A DNA stretch of 64,000 bases from Chelydra serpentina (lineage: Eukaryota; Chordata; Testudines; Chelydridae), in NCBI GenBank assembly GCA_037349315.1, contig JBAIAC010000059.1, positions 5,482,001 through 5,546,000 on the forward strand. Direction: 5' to 3'. Position numbers and translations under genes: made by a program. How positions within the stretch are numbered: the first letter of the stretch is position 1; every line of letters begins with the position of its first letter. Shown here piece after piece: positions 33,793 to 46,799 of this stretch. Under the pieces are notes generated by a model, which made no database searches, had not been told where the DNA came from, and saw nothing but the letters and a program-made list of their open reading frames with translations.

Positions 33793-35865
33793 ATAGAATC
33801 ATAGAATCTCAGGGTTGGAAGGGACCTCAGGAGGTCATCTAGTCCAACCCCCTGCTCAAAGCAGGACCAACCCCAACTAGATCATCCCAGCCAGGGCTTT
33901 GTCAAGCCTGACCTTAAAAACCTCTAAGGAAGGAGATTCCACCACCTCCCTAGGTAACCCATTCCAGTGCTTCACCACCCTACTAGTGAAAAGGTTTTTC
34001 CTAATATCCAACCTAAACCTCCCCCTCTGCAACTTGAGACCATTACTCCTTGTTCTGTCATCTTCTACCACTGAGAACAGTCTAGATTCATCCTCTTTGG
34101 AACCCCCTTTTAGGTAGTTGAAAGCAGCTATCAAATCCCCCCTCACTCTTCTCTTCTGCAGGCTAAACAATCCCAGTTCCCTCAGCCTCTCTTCATAAGT
34201 CATGTGCTCCAGCCCCCCTAATCATTTTTGTTGCCCTCCGTTGGACTCTTTCCAATTTATCCACATCCTTCTTGTAGTGTGGGGCCCAAAACTGGACACA
34301 CTACTCCAAATGAGGCCTCACCAGTGCCGAATAGAGGGGAATAATCACGTCCCTCGATCTGCTGGAAATGCCCCTACTTATACAGCCCAAAATGCCGTTA
34401 GCCTTCTTGGCAACAAGGGCACACTGTTGACTCATATTCAGCTTTTCGTCCACTGTAACCCCTAGGTCCTTTTCTGCAGAACTGCTGCCCAGCCATTCGG
34501 TCCCTAGTCTGTAGCAGTGCATGGGATTCTTCCGTCCTAAGTGCAGGACTCTGCACTTGTCCTTGTTGAACCTCATCAGATTTCTTTTGGCCCAATCCTC
34601 TAATTTGTCTAGGTCACTCTGTATCCTGTCCCTACCCTCCAGCGTATCAACCACTCCTCCCAGTTTAGTGTCATCTGCAAACTTGCTAAGGGTGCAGTCC
34701 ACACCATCCTCCAGGTCGTTGATGAAGATATTGAACAAAACCGGCCCCAGCACCGACCCTTGGGGCACTCCACTTGATACCGGCTGCCAACTAGACATGG
34801 AGCCATTGATCACTACCTGTTGAGCACGACCATCCAGCCAGTTTTCTATCCACCTTACCGTCCATTCATCCAGCCCATACTTCTTTAACTTGCTGGCAAG
34901 AACACTGTGGGAGACTGTATCAAAAGCTTTGCTAAAGTCAAGAAATAGCACATCCACTGCTTTCCCCTCATCCACAGAGCCAGTTATCTCATCATAGAAG
35001 GCAATTAGGTTAGTCAGGCATGACTTGCCCTTGGTGAATCCATGCTGACTGTTCCTGATCACTTTCCCCTCCTTTAAGTGGTTCAGAATTGATTCCTTGT
35101 GGACCTGTTCCATGATTTTTCCAGGGACTGAGGTGAGACTGACTGGCCTGTAGTTCCCCGGATCTTCCTTCTTCCCTTTTTTAAAGATGGGCACTACATT
35201 AGCTTTTTTCCAGTCATCCGGGACCTCCCCCGATTGCCATGATTTGTCAAAGATAATGGCCAATGGCTCTGCAATCACATCGGCCAACTCCTTTAGCACC
35301 CTCGGATGCAGTGCATCCAGTCCCATGGACTTGTGTTCATCCAGCTTTTCTAAATAGTCCCGAACTACTTCTTTCTCCACAGAGGGCTGGTCACCTCCTC
35401 CCCATACCGTGCTGCGGAGTGCAGCCGCCTGGGAGCTGACCTTGTCTGTGAAGACAGAGGCAAAAAAAGCATTGAGTACACTAGCTTTCTCCACATCCTC
35501 TGTCACTAGGTTCCCTCCCTCATTCAGCAAGGGGCCCACACTTTCCTTGACCTTCTTCTTGTTGCTCACATACCTGAAGAAACCCTTCTTGTTACTCCTA
35601 ACATCTCCGGCTAGCTGCAACTCCAAGTGTGATTTGGCCTTCCTAATTTCACTCCTGCATGCCTGAACAATATTTTTATACTCCTCCCTGGTCATTTGTC
35701 CAATCTTCCACTTCTTGTAAGCTGCTTTTTTGTGTTTAAGACGAGCAAGGATTTCACTATTAAGCCAAGCTGGTCGCCTGCCATATTTACTTTTCTTTCT
35801 ACACATCGGGATGGTTTGTTCCTGCAACCTCAATAAGGTTTCTTTACTGCTAAAACAGTTACAAC
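33793..35865 (-). mobile_element. CR1 LINE copy C, minus strand, 5'-truncated
   Basis: The 3' end is at the left: TCATAGAATCATAGAATCTC then AGGGTTGGAAGGGACCTCAG, the complement of a CR1 end. The coding part extends to about 35860, where the frame begins inside ORF2 after the endonuclease. The subfamily differs from copy B and is closer to copy A. The frame is split by one premature stop and one frameshift (see the pseudogene entry). Confidence 0.9.
33877..35833 (-). pseudogene. CR1 LINE reverse transcriptase, copy C, two lesions
   Basis: On the minus strand a frame of about 510 codons runs from 35833 (a TTG codon; the frame is open a little further upstream) to a TAG at 34303-34301. Motifs are [39 protein letters not shown] and [10 protein letters not shown]. 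The stop falls at a position that is a tyrosine codon in copy B (LEYCVQFW). About 90 bases further on, in a run of six G, the frame also shifts. The C-terminal part then continues in another frame at 34203-33877, beginning [10 protein letters not shown] and ending DKALAGMI. With only two visible lesions this copy is fairly young but dead. Confidence 0.88.
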
Positions 35866-36424
35866 AACAGAAAGGAAGTATGCATGGCTTTAAATATTTG
35901 ACACATCACAAGACTCTTCCTCTACTTGAAGATATGTTGAGACATATGCTCTGCTCTAGTGATTGTACCAACACTCTTGTTGTGTGCATGTTTTTCAAAA
36001 TACAGAATTTAGCCAGAGCATTGATCTTGCAAGTGAGCAGCTTCAAGACATTTACATAGTTTCAAGACACCTACATATAGTTTTCTACCCCATCATAGTA
36101 TTTCTGCTTTGAAATCAGAAGTACTGGGATTGTGTATTACTGTAACTTTGCTTTTAGAGTACCATGGCTAGGATATGAATTGACCACAGCATACACGAGA
36201 CAAACACTTTTCCTGTAAAAGTGTCAGTACATTATTGATTAGTAAATTTCCTGCAGCAGTCTATGATGGGGGCCATCACAATCAGGATATGTCAAACCCA
36301 GGCAGAATACTGCTTGATTGACCAGTTATAATTACTGCTGGGCATATGACTCTGTGTTGTGGATTTATTAAGCTGAAAAGGACAAATGAAGTGATCTCTC
36401 ATCAATTTGCTAAGGTAATATAAC

Positions 36425-36515
36425 AAAGAGATTAGACATGATGGGCTAAATCCTGGTGTTGCTGAAGTCAATGGGATTGTTGCTATTAACTGCAGTAGGA
36501 CCAGGATTTTGGCCT
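36425..36515. repeat. Small MITE-like inverted repeat
   Basis: GGGCTAAATCCTGGTGTTGC at the left pairs with GGACCAGGATTTTGGCCTAT at the right. The centre holds GAAGTCAATGGGATT, a word found in many short turtle inverted-repeat elements. Ends are imprecise. Confidence 0.45.
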
Positions 36516-38082
36516 ATAACTTGAAAAGATAACAGGGAAATTTCACCACAGACACATCCATTTTCAAATAAAATGGTTATCCTGTACTTTCCCAGAAAAG
36601 TTTGTAAGTGCACTCTAGTTCTCTATATCCTCCCTTAAATTTGGCATACAGACTGAATCACAAAGCAGATGAATGAAATCTGCTGAGAGATGTCTGGTAA
36701 TTCTTATGTTTTTAAAACAATAGCCTAAGAGTAAAGTTTCTTTTTTGTGTGGTACAATGAGAATGGCATATGTTCTGGACATGTTAATGCAATGGAAGAG
36801 GGCAGTTTTAGTTTTAACTTTAGAATTCTGTATTACTTTGGACCCTTACTCAACCTCTTCCCTGTCAAGCTGTGTAAATGCAGTACAAATTCTGTTACTT
36901 TTAAAGAGAACTTTATATTTATCAAAGGATTCTCTCTTTATTAGCTCCTCAAAGTTGAGTCTGGGCAAGGTCTGAGTGGAAAGGAAATTATCCTAATGTA
37001 AGCATAATGAATACATCCTTTAGCACTTACAAAAGTTGCCTTTTAAGTTTGAAAATGACATCTCTATTTCTCTCTCCGGCTGCCTCTCTCTCCATCTCAC
37101 TCAATACTACCCAAGTATTTAGTTCCTATTCTTTTCAATGTGATCTGATTCAAATTAGGTTTTCACAAATGGAATAAGAGTAAGTAGACTGCTTTATTCA
37201 ACACAGGTGACAAGTACAGAGGAAGCAATTCAATGCTAACGAAAGGCAAGTGACTGTTAACAGTGGAGCCCACAGCTTTTATTTTATCCAGGTTTAGTAG
37301 CATAACTGTATTAACATAAGCTTTTGCCACACAGATGTGCCATTCCATTAGACTTCACCCTACATAAAGACTGATCGCTCTCAATCCCCAGTTGTGAAAG
37401 GGTAATTCTATCTCCATGCTCCTTCATTTCTTAGCAGAGACTGGTTAGGAAGCAGAGCACTGTGTAAAGTTTTTGGTAGGTGTGTACATTCATACAGAGC
37501 CACTCAATTTAGGGTGGTGTGATAGGCCACTGTGTTTGTCCACATACAAGTTTAACTGATCTCTGTATCTTCTGTTTAGCTCATCAGTACCAAATGTTGA
37601 TAAAGAAGACATTCTGGATGGAAATATTTTAATTAACTAATTTTCACAAACATTTTCCTCCTTTACATGTTTTTTCTTAGCTGTATAATTAATAGTATAC
37701 AGAGAGAAATAAAAGTTCCTTCCACCTTGTACCAGAATAGAAGTGAGAAGGAACTGGCAAAGAACAACATGTACCTGAATATATAGCAGAAGTAGATTTT
37801 AAGCTACAGGGTGGTTTTGCTGCTTTATTTTAACAAGTTCCAGTCCTCTTAGTGATAGTGAAAATTTAAACTCAAATTAAGCCCTTGCTAATTACAACAG
37901 ATCTGAATTTGGCCCTCAAACCACAGGAGTTTACAATCTCCTCTCCTTATACCTGTATTACTACCATTGAGAGTTTTCTTTTAAAATACCTATGATAGGT
38001 CAGCTGGTAATTTGTATTGTAATATATTTAGTGCCGCAATGGAAGTAACCTCTCTTTTCTCTATTTTTTCAAGCTTAATATT

Positions 38083-38330
38083 TCATAGAAATTAGAGATG
38101 GACTTAGTAGGCCATCTTGTCCAAGTGTCTACCAACATGTGGCTATTCTGTACATGACTGTATATTCCTCAGTACTTGACCCAATTTAAATGTCTCAAGT
38201 CTTGGACCTACCGCCACTTGTTTTGGGAAACTAGTCTATACTCTTTCATATCTCCCCATTGGGAATTTTTACCTGAACTGACATCTGGGAGGCAGCTGTT
38301 GCCTACCTTAACCTGGACTTATACATTTGC
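38083..38330 (-). mobile_element. Old CR1 tail, minus strand
   Basis: TTTCATAGAAATTAGAGATGG, CTTAGTAGGCCATCTTGTCC and AATTTAAATGTCTCAAGTC are a diverged complement of a CR1 3' region. No frame survives. Confidence 0.5.
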
Positions 38331-39464
38331 CACGTGCATTCTCTCACTATCTCTACCTATGTAACACCAAAACCCTCATGCCTCTCATCTGAAATTTTCT
38401 TTATCTTTCCTTTACAAGAAAATGGTTGGTCTCTAAACGTCTCTTCCAAACTCGAACACTTAACATTTCAAAGTGAGCTGCAGTTTCTTCTTCAGTTTGT
38501 CAACATTTCTAAAGCATTACACTCGTGTCTACAAAGAGAAACATTGCAGTGACTTCAGCACGAAAAGTGCTCTCTTTTAAAGGTTTAACATTATGAAACC
38601 ATTTAATCCACCCTCACGGTGCTTCCATTTTAAAGGCTTGTGAAGTACAATACCAAAGAACGGAGAGCTTTAAATACAAGCATTTGTTAAGGGACATGAA
38701 GCAAGAGATATTTGCAGAGAAGCAGCAGCAGTTATCCCTCCTCAGAATCTCACTTGTTAATTCATGTCTTCGAGAACATGACATTTTCATTTTTAAATGA
38801 ATCATATAATCAGGAAGACACTTTGTTTTCCCCTGAACATTTTCTCTGCTTTTTCCCCTGAGAGAGAACCAAAACGATCAAAGGACAGACACGTTGTGGT
38901 CTCTGGAAAATGAGGGTGTTTTGTTTTTTTTAAATCAAACACAGCACACTGTCTTCTGGCAGGAGGCAGCATGTAACCGAATGTGGGACTAAAACACGAA
39001 ATTTAAGGAAGCAAAACACTTTAAGACTCATTGAACACAACGTAGATGTCATTCAATGAGAGACTTTTATCAGCCTTTTTGAATCACATTGTTTTCAACT
39101 GATCTGACTTCAGCAGTGATACATGGAATAACTTATAAAACAACTCGTTCTCTCACCAACCTTCTTTACATCTTGGTTTGTTCAGGAGGCAGATAAAGAT
39201 TACTTTAGAGCTATTAGCTCTCTACAGAAGTTTGTTTTCAGAATTCCCCATTGCCAGTTATGTCTGTGGAATCACTTTGTAACACGATGTGTGACACACA
39301 TAAGCAGAATGAATAATTCCATCTTTTTATTCACACCTGATTGCCAATTTGCATTGCATTGTTCACTGCAAGCTTTGGCTCCCCAACTCACCATTTTACC
39401 TTGTAACACATCAAGATATATCTCTGTTCATAACTCCAGAGTAATCAATTAAAATCCACTGTTA

Positions 39465-39575
39465 GGCCCTGACTCACCAAAGCACACACCACCCTGAAGT
39501 CCATTTAAAGTCAATGGGATTTAAGCATGTGCTTCGGTGCTTTGCTGAACAGGGATGCTTTAGTGAATCAGGCCC
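39465..39575. mobile_element. Harbinger-like MITE with TTA target duplication
   Basis: The left end is GGCCCTGACTCACCAAAGC. The right end, in reverse, is GGGCCTGATTCACTAAAGC. TTA stands on both sides (39462-39464 and 39576-39578), as expected for PIF/Harbinger elements. The inside reads GTCAATGGGATTTAAGCATG. It is 111 bp and non-coding. Confidence 0.65.
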
Positions 39576-40229
39576 TTAATGAAGAATAATTTGCTATCAT
39601 AATATCAGCTGCATCTGTGACAAAACCAGACTTTGTGCAGATGGACCACTAAAGGCAATATTCAGTTCTCTGATTTGTGAGGCAGATCTCAGCTCTAATT
39701 CTCAGCCCTCTTATTACAACTGCAGTACATAAATGTATGACAATGGAGGTTTTGTGTATGTCAAGAGAACAGAATATCAGTCAAGATCCATCTTGTGGCT
39801 CTGAGAATGGAACTTTGTTTTTCATTTATGAATGACATCGCAAGTGCAGGTTACATGCATATTATTCTCATAAGTATTATCTGGACTTGTTCTCAAATGT
39901 ATATACATTACAAGAACATATCGCTTGGTCTCACTTGCACAAATCTTGAGCTTTCTATGCTGACCAGCCCATAATGGGTCACGGAATTCTGTGTTGGAGG
40001 ATTTTTACTATTGTGCTGTAAGGTGCTTCTTGTGAAAGGAAAGTGGTCATGATATGGGGTGGGTGTAAACACAAAAAGAACCTTTGGGGGCGGAGGCAGT
40101 TCTGTGGGCTCTGGTGGGAATAAGAAGGCCACCAGAATTGAAAGCATTGGAGGACAAAGAGGCGGGTTAAATCCACTGTACTTACACCAAATGAGAAAGG
40201 GCATGGCAGGGAATTATCCTGCCCCTCTC

Positions 40230-40350
40230 ACACTGACTCAGTGAGTGGCTTTGAGAAAGTCATTTAATTGTCTGTGCCTCAGATTCCCATCCTGGACTAT
40301 GGGAATACTACTATTTACAATACCCACTTCAGAGGGGTGTTCAGAGGCTA
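40230..40350 (+). mobile_element. MIR-like SINE, plus strand
   Basis: GAGAAAGTCATTTAATTGTC, TGTGCCTCAGATTCCCATCC and GGGAATACTACTATTTACAA match the MIR core as I know it (AAGTCACTTAA, CCTCAGTTTCCCCATC). Confidence 0.7.
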
Positions 40351-41240
40351 AAATTAGTTAGGGCCCAGTGCTGCTCCTTTGCCCTCAACACGGTGGAATG
40401 CAGGAGGTTCTACAGTGAAGGGAGGGTAAGGATATGGGGAGCCTGCCCAAAGGGCTGTATCCTTTGCATGTTCTCGAAGACTGCTCTTTGAGGGCTCCCA
40501 TGCAGGTGGGTTTGAGGTGTGGCACAGGCAGACTGGGAAAGGAGCTGGAACGAGGCCAGTAGATCCTGTGCTCTACAGATCCACCAACCAAAGTCGCCAA
40601 AGGAGCAGGAAGCACAAGGCTAGCAGGAGTCTTTCCCCAAGTAAAGTCTTGACCCCAAAAAAGGAAAAGTGCCACAGACTCCATGAAGTCCACTGGGGAC
40701 TTCGTTGTTGCTATCGATTTTACATCAAAGGTGCTCAGATATTAGAGTGACGGGATTAAACTGCAAGATAAGAGAGAGTCCCAGAGCTGAGTGGGCAGCC
40801 CTGGTGCAGATCCACTATCACAGTCTGCAGGAAGGATTCCTTCCCCCTCTGGTCCCCTGGGAACTCCCAACATCAAGCTCAACTATTCAGACTTGGCATG
40901 GGGGACAGAATTTATAGTCTATAATTTATAGTGCCTATATAGCACGATGAGACTCTCCAATGAAAGATGCTGAAAGGTGCAGCATTATTATCTTTTTGTT
41001 AGATAAACAAACTCTGAATTAAAATACATTTTTCCAGAGTGAAAATATCTATTTGAATAATGAGGTAGAGCTTTTTTCTGTCTGATGGAAAGTATTTTTT
41101 TCCAATATATAAATAGAACGGAAATTTTGTGGAATAACTTCTGTTGCTCACCATAATCAAGGATTGTCCACATGCCAGTTGTCTGTTTTTCATTCCTTCG
41201 TTGCTAATGCTCTTTAGCCAGTTATATAATAGACAAAAGT

Positions 41241-41298
41241 ATAGACCTCCTGAGGTCCCTTCCAACCCTGAGATTCTATGATTCTATGATTCTATGAA
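41241..41298 (+). mobile_element. CR1 LINE 3' tip, plus strand
   Basis: Only the last 58 bp of a CR1 remain: GACCTCCTGAGGTCCCTTCC, AACCCTGAG and ATTCTATG three times. It shows the 8-bp terminal repeat of the family very clearly and is close to copy C at 33793. Confidence 0.9.
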
Positions 41299-41794
41299 AA
41301 ATATACATTACCAAAAATGACACAAAAACTTGTACTTTTTATTCACATCGTGCATAATTAGAAACTGGATCAATAAACATTGAGTCTGTCCATGTTATAT
41401 CATCTCCATACTCAAATGCTCATGCTCCCTCGAGTGACTCGTTCATTTCCAAGAACGAGTCACACATTAGAAGTGCTTGCTATTCTGAACTGCATTTGTT
41501 TTGGAGTACCAGGATGCCCCACGCTGTTTCAAAACATGCATTGTGCTGAACCATGTATTTTGTGATGTCTGTCACACAAGAAACTTCCATGTCTAGCATT
41601 TTATTAGAAGGTAATACCCTTTTATTACCCAGAGGGTAATAATTGCTGCCTGTACTACAGACAAACCAATGGGTAAAACACTGGGAAATCAATCCTGTCC
41701 TCTCATATCACTTGTAATAATGGCTTCTTTGCATGGATGCTAAAGCATGCCAGCTGAATTGACAGTAAATGTCAATATCTGTCAGCGATGGTCT

Positions 41795-41885
41795 AAATAA
41801 TACTTAGTTCTGCCAGGAATGCAGGGGACTGGACTAGATGACCTCTTAAGATCCCTTCCAGTCCTACGATTCTATGATTCTGTAT
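41795..41885 (+). mobile_element. CR1 LINE 3' tip, plus strand, second
   Basis: CAGGGGACTGGACTAGATGA, CCTCTTAAGATCCCTTCCAG and TACGATTCTATGATTCTGTA form a CR1 3' terminus, related to copy A at 28262 by its AGGGGACTGGACTAGATGACC wording. Confidence 0.85.
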
Positions 41886-43554
41886 TGCCTGTAGCAAAAG
41901 TTATATTGTACTTTAAAACCAGGATCAAACGTAGGTGAATTACTACCTGACAATCCAGCCTTTTGTGATTTTTTTCTTTAAATAAAGCTAAGCTTCAGTA
42001 CTGAATGCTTCCTTATATTCTTTTCTAGCAAATAAAACCAGATTCATTTTAACATATAATTCTAAAAGCTTGTCTACTTATCCATTTTCATTTTCTAAAA
42101 TAAAAGAAATGCAATTGCTATTACACCAAGAAAACAAATGTCATTTACAAATTACTTAAAACATCAAATATAGTCTGAAATAGATATATTGAGGGGATAA
42201 TTATAAAAGACAGGCCATTCAGATTTTTCATGAGTCACAGTTAATCATCCCTCTGCAAATATAATTTGATTGAGGCATTAATGGAAGCCTATTTTACTAC
42301 AACTCATTTTTTTTATTTGATTTAAGGTGTCATGAAAATAGAATTTTCCAGTCTGAGAGGGAATCACACGTTAAGATGACTAAAGAAAATCTAATGAGAA
42401 TGCAGTTGGCACTTTTCTAGTGATGTACAAATCCAATTTAAATCAAAGCTTTCTGACCAGAGTTCTTTTTCATGTACATTTCTGATGCATAAAACTCATG
42501 AAAAAAAATTATCTAATAACTTGGAAAATACTACAGTGAAATGGCTGAAAATGTAGAACTAACATCATCAGTTTATGCTGTAAGTTAAATCAAAGGTTTT
42601 AGAGTTACGCACAATCAGATTCAATGTAGTGCAGGAAATTTTCATAATGTTTGTATCCTGGACGTAGACCTGAACCAAATGCAGGTCTGAAAATACGTGA
42701 ATCCGAATCCAGACTTCACAACACAACCCATTTCAAATATAAGAAACTTATTTCCCAAAAAGCATACCACATTTTTCAGATTGATGGCATACTTTGCATT
42801 CATTTGGATATAATATCTGTAGTTATTGTACTATACAAGTATACATCATTATCAGTTTAACTCAGTGTAACTCCACTAAATAAATCCCTGCAAAAGTTCC
42901 AAACCCCACATTACCAAAGATTGGAAGGACATAAAGTAAAATTTCATCTTGCAGCAGAGACGCATAATTCCATTAATTCTATTGAAGATTAAGGACTAAC
43001 TGAACTAGAGGATTTATTGGTTAAATCAAACTAATGCCCCAAGCTTATTGACAAAAAAAAATAAGTCAGGAGGCAATGTTTTTGAAAAATAAAAGATTAT
43101 TACCTAATATTACAGTAGCAGTTAATTAAAATGTTGGCAGTCCTTGACATGCTTCAAAAATTCAAATAAAATTGTCTGGTTGCTGATAAATATGCTTGTA
43201 TTTGCATCATTTTTATTCATATGGTGTCTAGCTTGCACACAATCACAAAGTGCATATAGCTATCTGGTATACTGAAACCCCTAGACTTTTCTCTTTTAAA
43301 ATTAGGTTTGCAACTCCAGGGACATTTTCTGTATGAATTTGTCAGGGGAGGTGGTATAAGATACTGCCATCTCATGCAGAATCTTTAGATGGGTCACATA
43401 ATTAGTTTAAAACTGTAAATAAGTTCTCCCCTATCCTTATTGCCTTTGACAAGTACTATTGCTCTTTCGGTATGTATCTGACTTGAGAACAACATCAGCA
43501 CCAATAATAAAACACATCACTTCCTGTGAGTGTTCCTACTCTCACTAATACTTA

Positions 43555-43745
43555 CATGTCCCTTATCACCATAGTACCTGAGCACCTCACAGTCACTATG
43601 GACTTTATCTTCATAACACACCAGAAAAGTAGAAGAGTTTTATCCCTCATTTTATAAATGGAGAACTGAGGCACAGAATAAAATAAGTGAACTTTCCAAG
43701 ATCACACAAGACATCTGTGGCCAAGCCAAATCCTATCTATAGAAC
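43555..43745 (-). mobile_element. MIR-like SINE, minus strand
   Basis: CCTGAGCACCTCACAGTCAC, CTCATTTTATAAATGGAGAAC, TGAGGCACAGAATAAAATAAG and CTTTCCAAGATCACACAAG follow the complement of MIR in full order. Confidence 0.7.
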
Positions 43746-44889
43746 ATTGTTTCTCCTCTCAAATGATATCCTAGGTGCAGAGCCATATTAACAGTCAGTT
43801 GCCTTGCCAATTGGCTACATCTTGTGTCGTGCCCTTCAAATACAAGTAATGAATAGAGGAGAGGTTTACACTATGTTTGAGAAAGTGACTCAAGCTCAAA
43901 TCCAAATACAGGGACCAAAGATAAATGAAAATGACAAAATATATTTTCCCAGAATTTCATTAAAAATGCCCAATTTTTTAGCCAACATACTTGCAAATTT
44001 TTTGTGATACCTTATTTCACATCAGAATTGTGTACTAAATTTTATTGTATTGGGCATTTTTGTATGTTCTGGTGTAACAATTAATCTTTGTCGAAATGGA
44101 ATTTTGAAATTCACAACAACTACCCCAAACAGGAAGATTTTTTTTTCTTGGTCCACAGAGATGCCACTGTTTATTTATTTTTCCAGTCACACACACATTA
44201 GTCATATAAAACAGTAAGTAACACGTTGCCAACCATGCAACTGAGGTTGTAGACAGTAAAATACATTCGCTTTTGCCATTGAAGACAGATTTTTTGTAAG
44301 TCCAAACATTGTTTTAAACCAACCTAATCTTTACCTGACTGGTTGGCTGAAAAGCACCAGGTTTCAGATTCTGGGCAATGTAAGATCTTAACACCTAAGA
44401 GAAAAAGTAAGGTGTTCTATTTCCAAGAGAAACATTATCAGCGTTCTAAGGCATCGAAGATTATGGACTGACGTTTTCAAACTTGATTGCCAAATCTTAA
44501 GGCAGTTGTGTGTATGGATTATGATACAGTCTTTAATTGCGTGACCACATTTTTCTCACATGGTTCATTATTAACAGTTATGGCTATGCTAAACAGTTTG
44601 AACTATAGGACCTTCAGGTGTATACCAAACAGTTCTACTACTTGAGCTAAAGGTAACAGGTGTTGGCTGGTATGCTTTAAGTGGAGTAGGCCCTACAGGC
44701 AAATGCAACATAGTATTTGCCTGTGGATTACATAACTCTTTGGTGAGACAGCAGTGGAATGCTGGGTGTCAGGAACCCTGGGCATGCTTGTTCTGAAAGG
44801 CAGTGTGGCCAATGGAATGAGACTTTGGTTGTATTCCTATTCCCAGGAAGGAATATAAGCCCTCCCTTGGTACTCACAAAAATCATACC

Positions 44890-45100
44890 GCTTTCACTAA
44901 ACCAGTGTAGTCAAAGCAGTACAACCTCCTGGTAGTAATATCAATATAAAGGTGCCTTATATTGGTATAGCTATTCCTGTATGGCAAGAGGAATAAGCTA
45001 TGATGGTATAAGGCACCTTTTTACTGATAAAACTGCATCCACACTAAGGGGGAAAATTGTACCAGTACAACTATTTCAGCACACACACAAAAATCAAAGC
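44890..45100. mobile_element. MITE remnant with long imperfect hairpin
   Basis: The core 44948-45020 is an inverted repeat: AAAGGTGCCTTATATTGGTA and TGATGGTATAAGGCACCTTT, with CTATTCC and GGAATAAG near the loop. Flanking text (ACTGCATCCACACTAAGG, TACCAGTACAACTATTTC) resembles common turtle Harbinger-like elements. Ends are uncertain. Confidence 0.5.
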
Positions 45101-46799
45101 CCTAACCAAAGTAGTTATAACAATATACGAACCCTATGTAGAGAATGCCTGATAAGCATTGTGAACTATAGAAATAGTAGAAGCAGTTTGTGGAAGAGGT
45201 GAGTCTAGATTAGAACATGTGGTGTCCCGTCTCACAGCACAGTGCACCTTCCCCACGGCCTCAAACACTATCAGAGAAGGAAGGTTGACTTCAGTCTCTT
45301 CCCACCTATTCTGCACATCCACTCTACTCAGACATGAATGATTTCACAGGAGGGGGCGGTTGAGCTATAGGGCACCCCAGATCCGCAATGCTTTTTCCAT
45401 TTTGTCCAAAAACCTCCTACTCCTATGTAATTTACAGATTTCTGAGAGCAAATCTGACTCAACACAGCCCCAAGGGAATCAGAAATGGAGCCATTAAGGA
45501 GTACATTTGTCACAGCTCTCTTTACGGTCACACATTTCACTGTTTGTAATGATGAACTATACGCACCTTAGAACCAGTACGAAGACTGTTGACATAGTAC
45601 TAGGGGATGACTCAGCCTGCAGGCTAACATCTAACAAAATTAATAATTTTAATGTCTATAAATAATGTGCAAAAAAACAGATTAACAAGATATTAGAATT
45701 TCCAGTGAAATTCAACATTTAAAGATAGGTGCTCACTACACTAGCTTTACATAAGGAAATCAGGAAAACATTTCTGGGTAAATCAGAATCATTTGAAATA
45801 AACTGTCAGTGGTCAAGTCATTTGCGCAGCTTCTAAAAAGATTCTGATGGTAGATCAAATGTTGGCAGTAAAAATGGAGTGTGAAATAGCGGTGGGAATG
45901 TAGATAAGATTTCATAACCCTTGATCCCTAGCAAAAAATCATGTTTTCCTTGTATTTGCAAAATGGAATTTTTTGTCGATGCCTGGAAATTGTATCTCTG
46001 CAAAGAGCTCCACAAATCTGAAATAATGTAAGAGATAGGAAATGCCACCAGTCAGAATGGTGAAGGTTTTAGTGCTCAGTTCCCAGCAACCCTCGCCAGA
46101 GTTCTCCAGCCAACAGTTAGCAAACAGATAAATTTAACCTAGAAAATCTAAATTCCACAGGTGGACTAGTGAGCAGAGGAGACCTTTTCAGAACTATCTT
46201 TCAGGAAATGAACTTCAGGCTCCCCAGCTCTGGAGTAATCAGCTGCATCTAGCTAGCAGTGCATATCGACAGACATGGGCAGGAAAAACAACATAGCCAG
46301 ACCATTGGATAACTTCTTTCCAAACATCTAGCTCCCTCCTGGCACTGTACAAATAAGTATGTAGCTATTTTTGCAATAAGTGATGCAGAACTATTTTCAA
46401 GTAGGAATCCAAAATTAACTAATATATCAGCTATTTTAAAATAAATGTTTGCCAATTGTGAAGTGCCTCAGAAAGCTGAATACAAACACATTCATTGATC
46501 AAATCAAAAGAGTTATTTTATTGAGTCATTTTTAACAAGAATACAAAACAATGCCCTGAAAGTATAACATTTATACAGCCATATTTCGTTTTGCATACAT
46601 AGTAATATAGAAGTACCCAAGTCATACTGAAAACATAATCGTCACTCAAAATCCTACCAGTTAAGTTTGTTAATTCTAAGCTGAAAATGCAGTTCATTTC
46701 TTGACAGTTACAGCCCACATTGGGTGATGGTACATGGCACAAACTAATAAGGCTCAGCAATATTAAACCAACCCAAGATATGCAATAATCCTCTAGATC

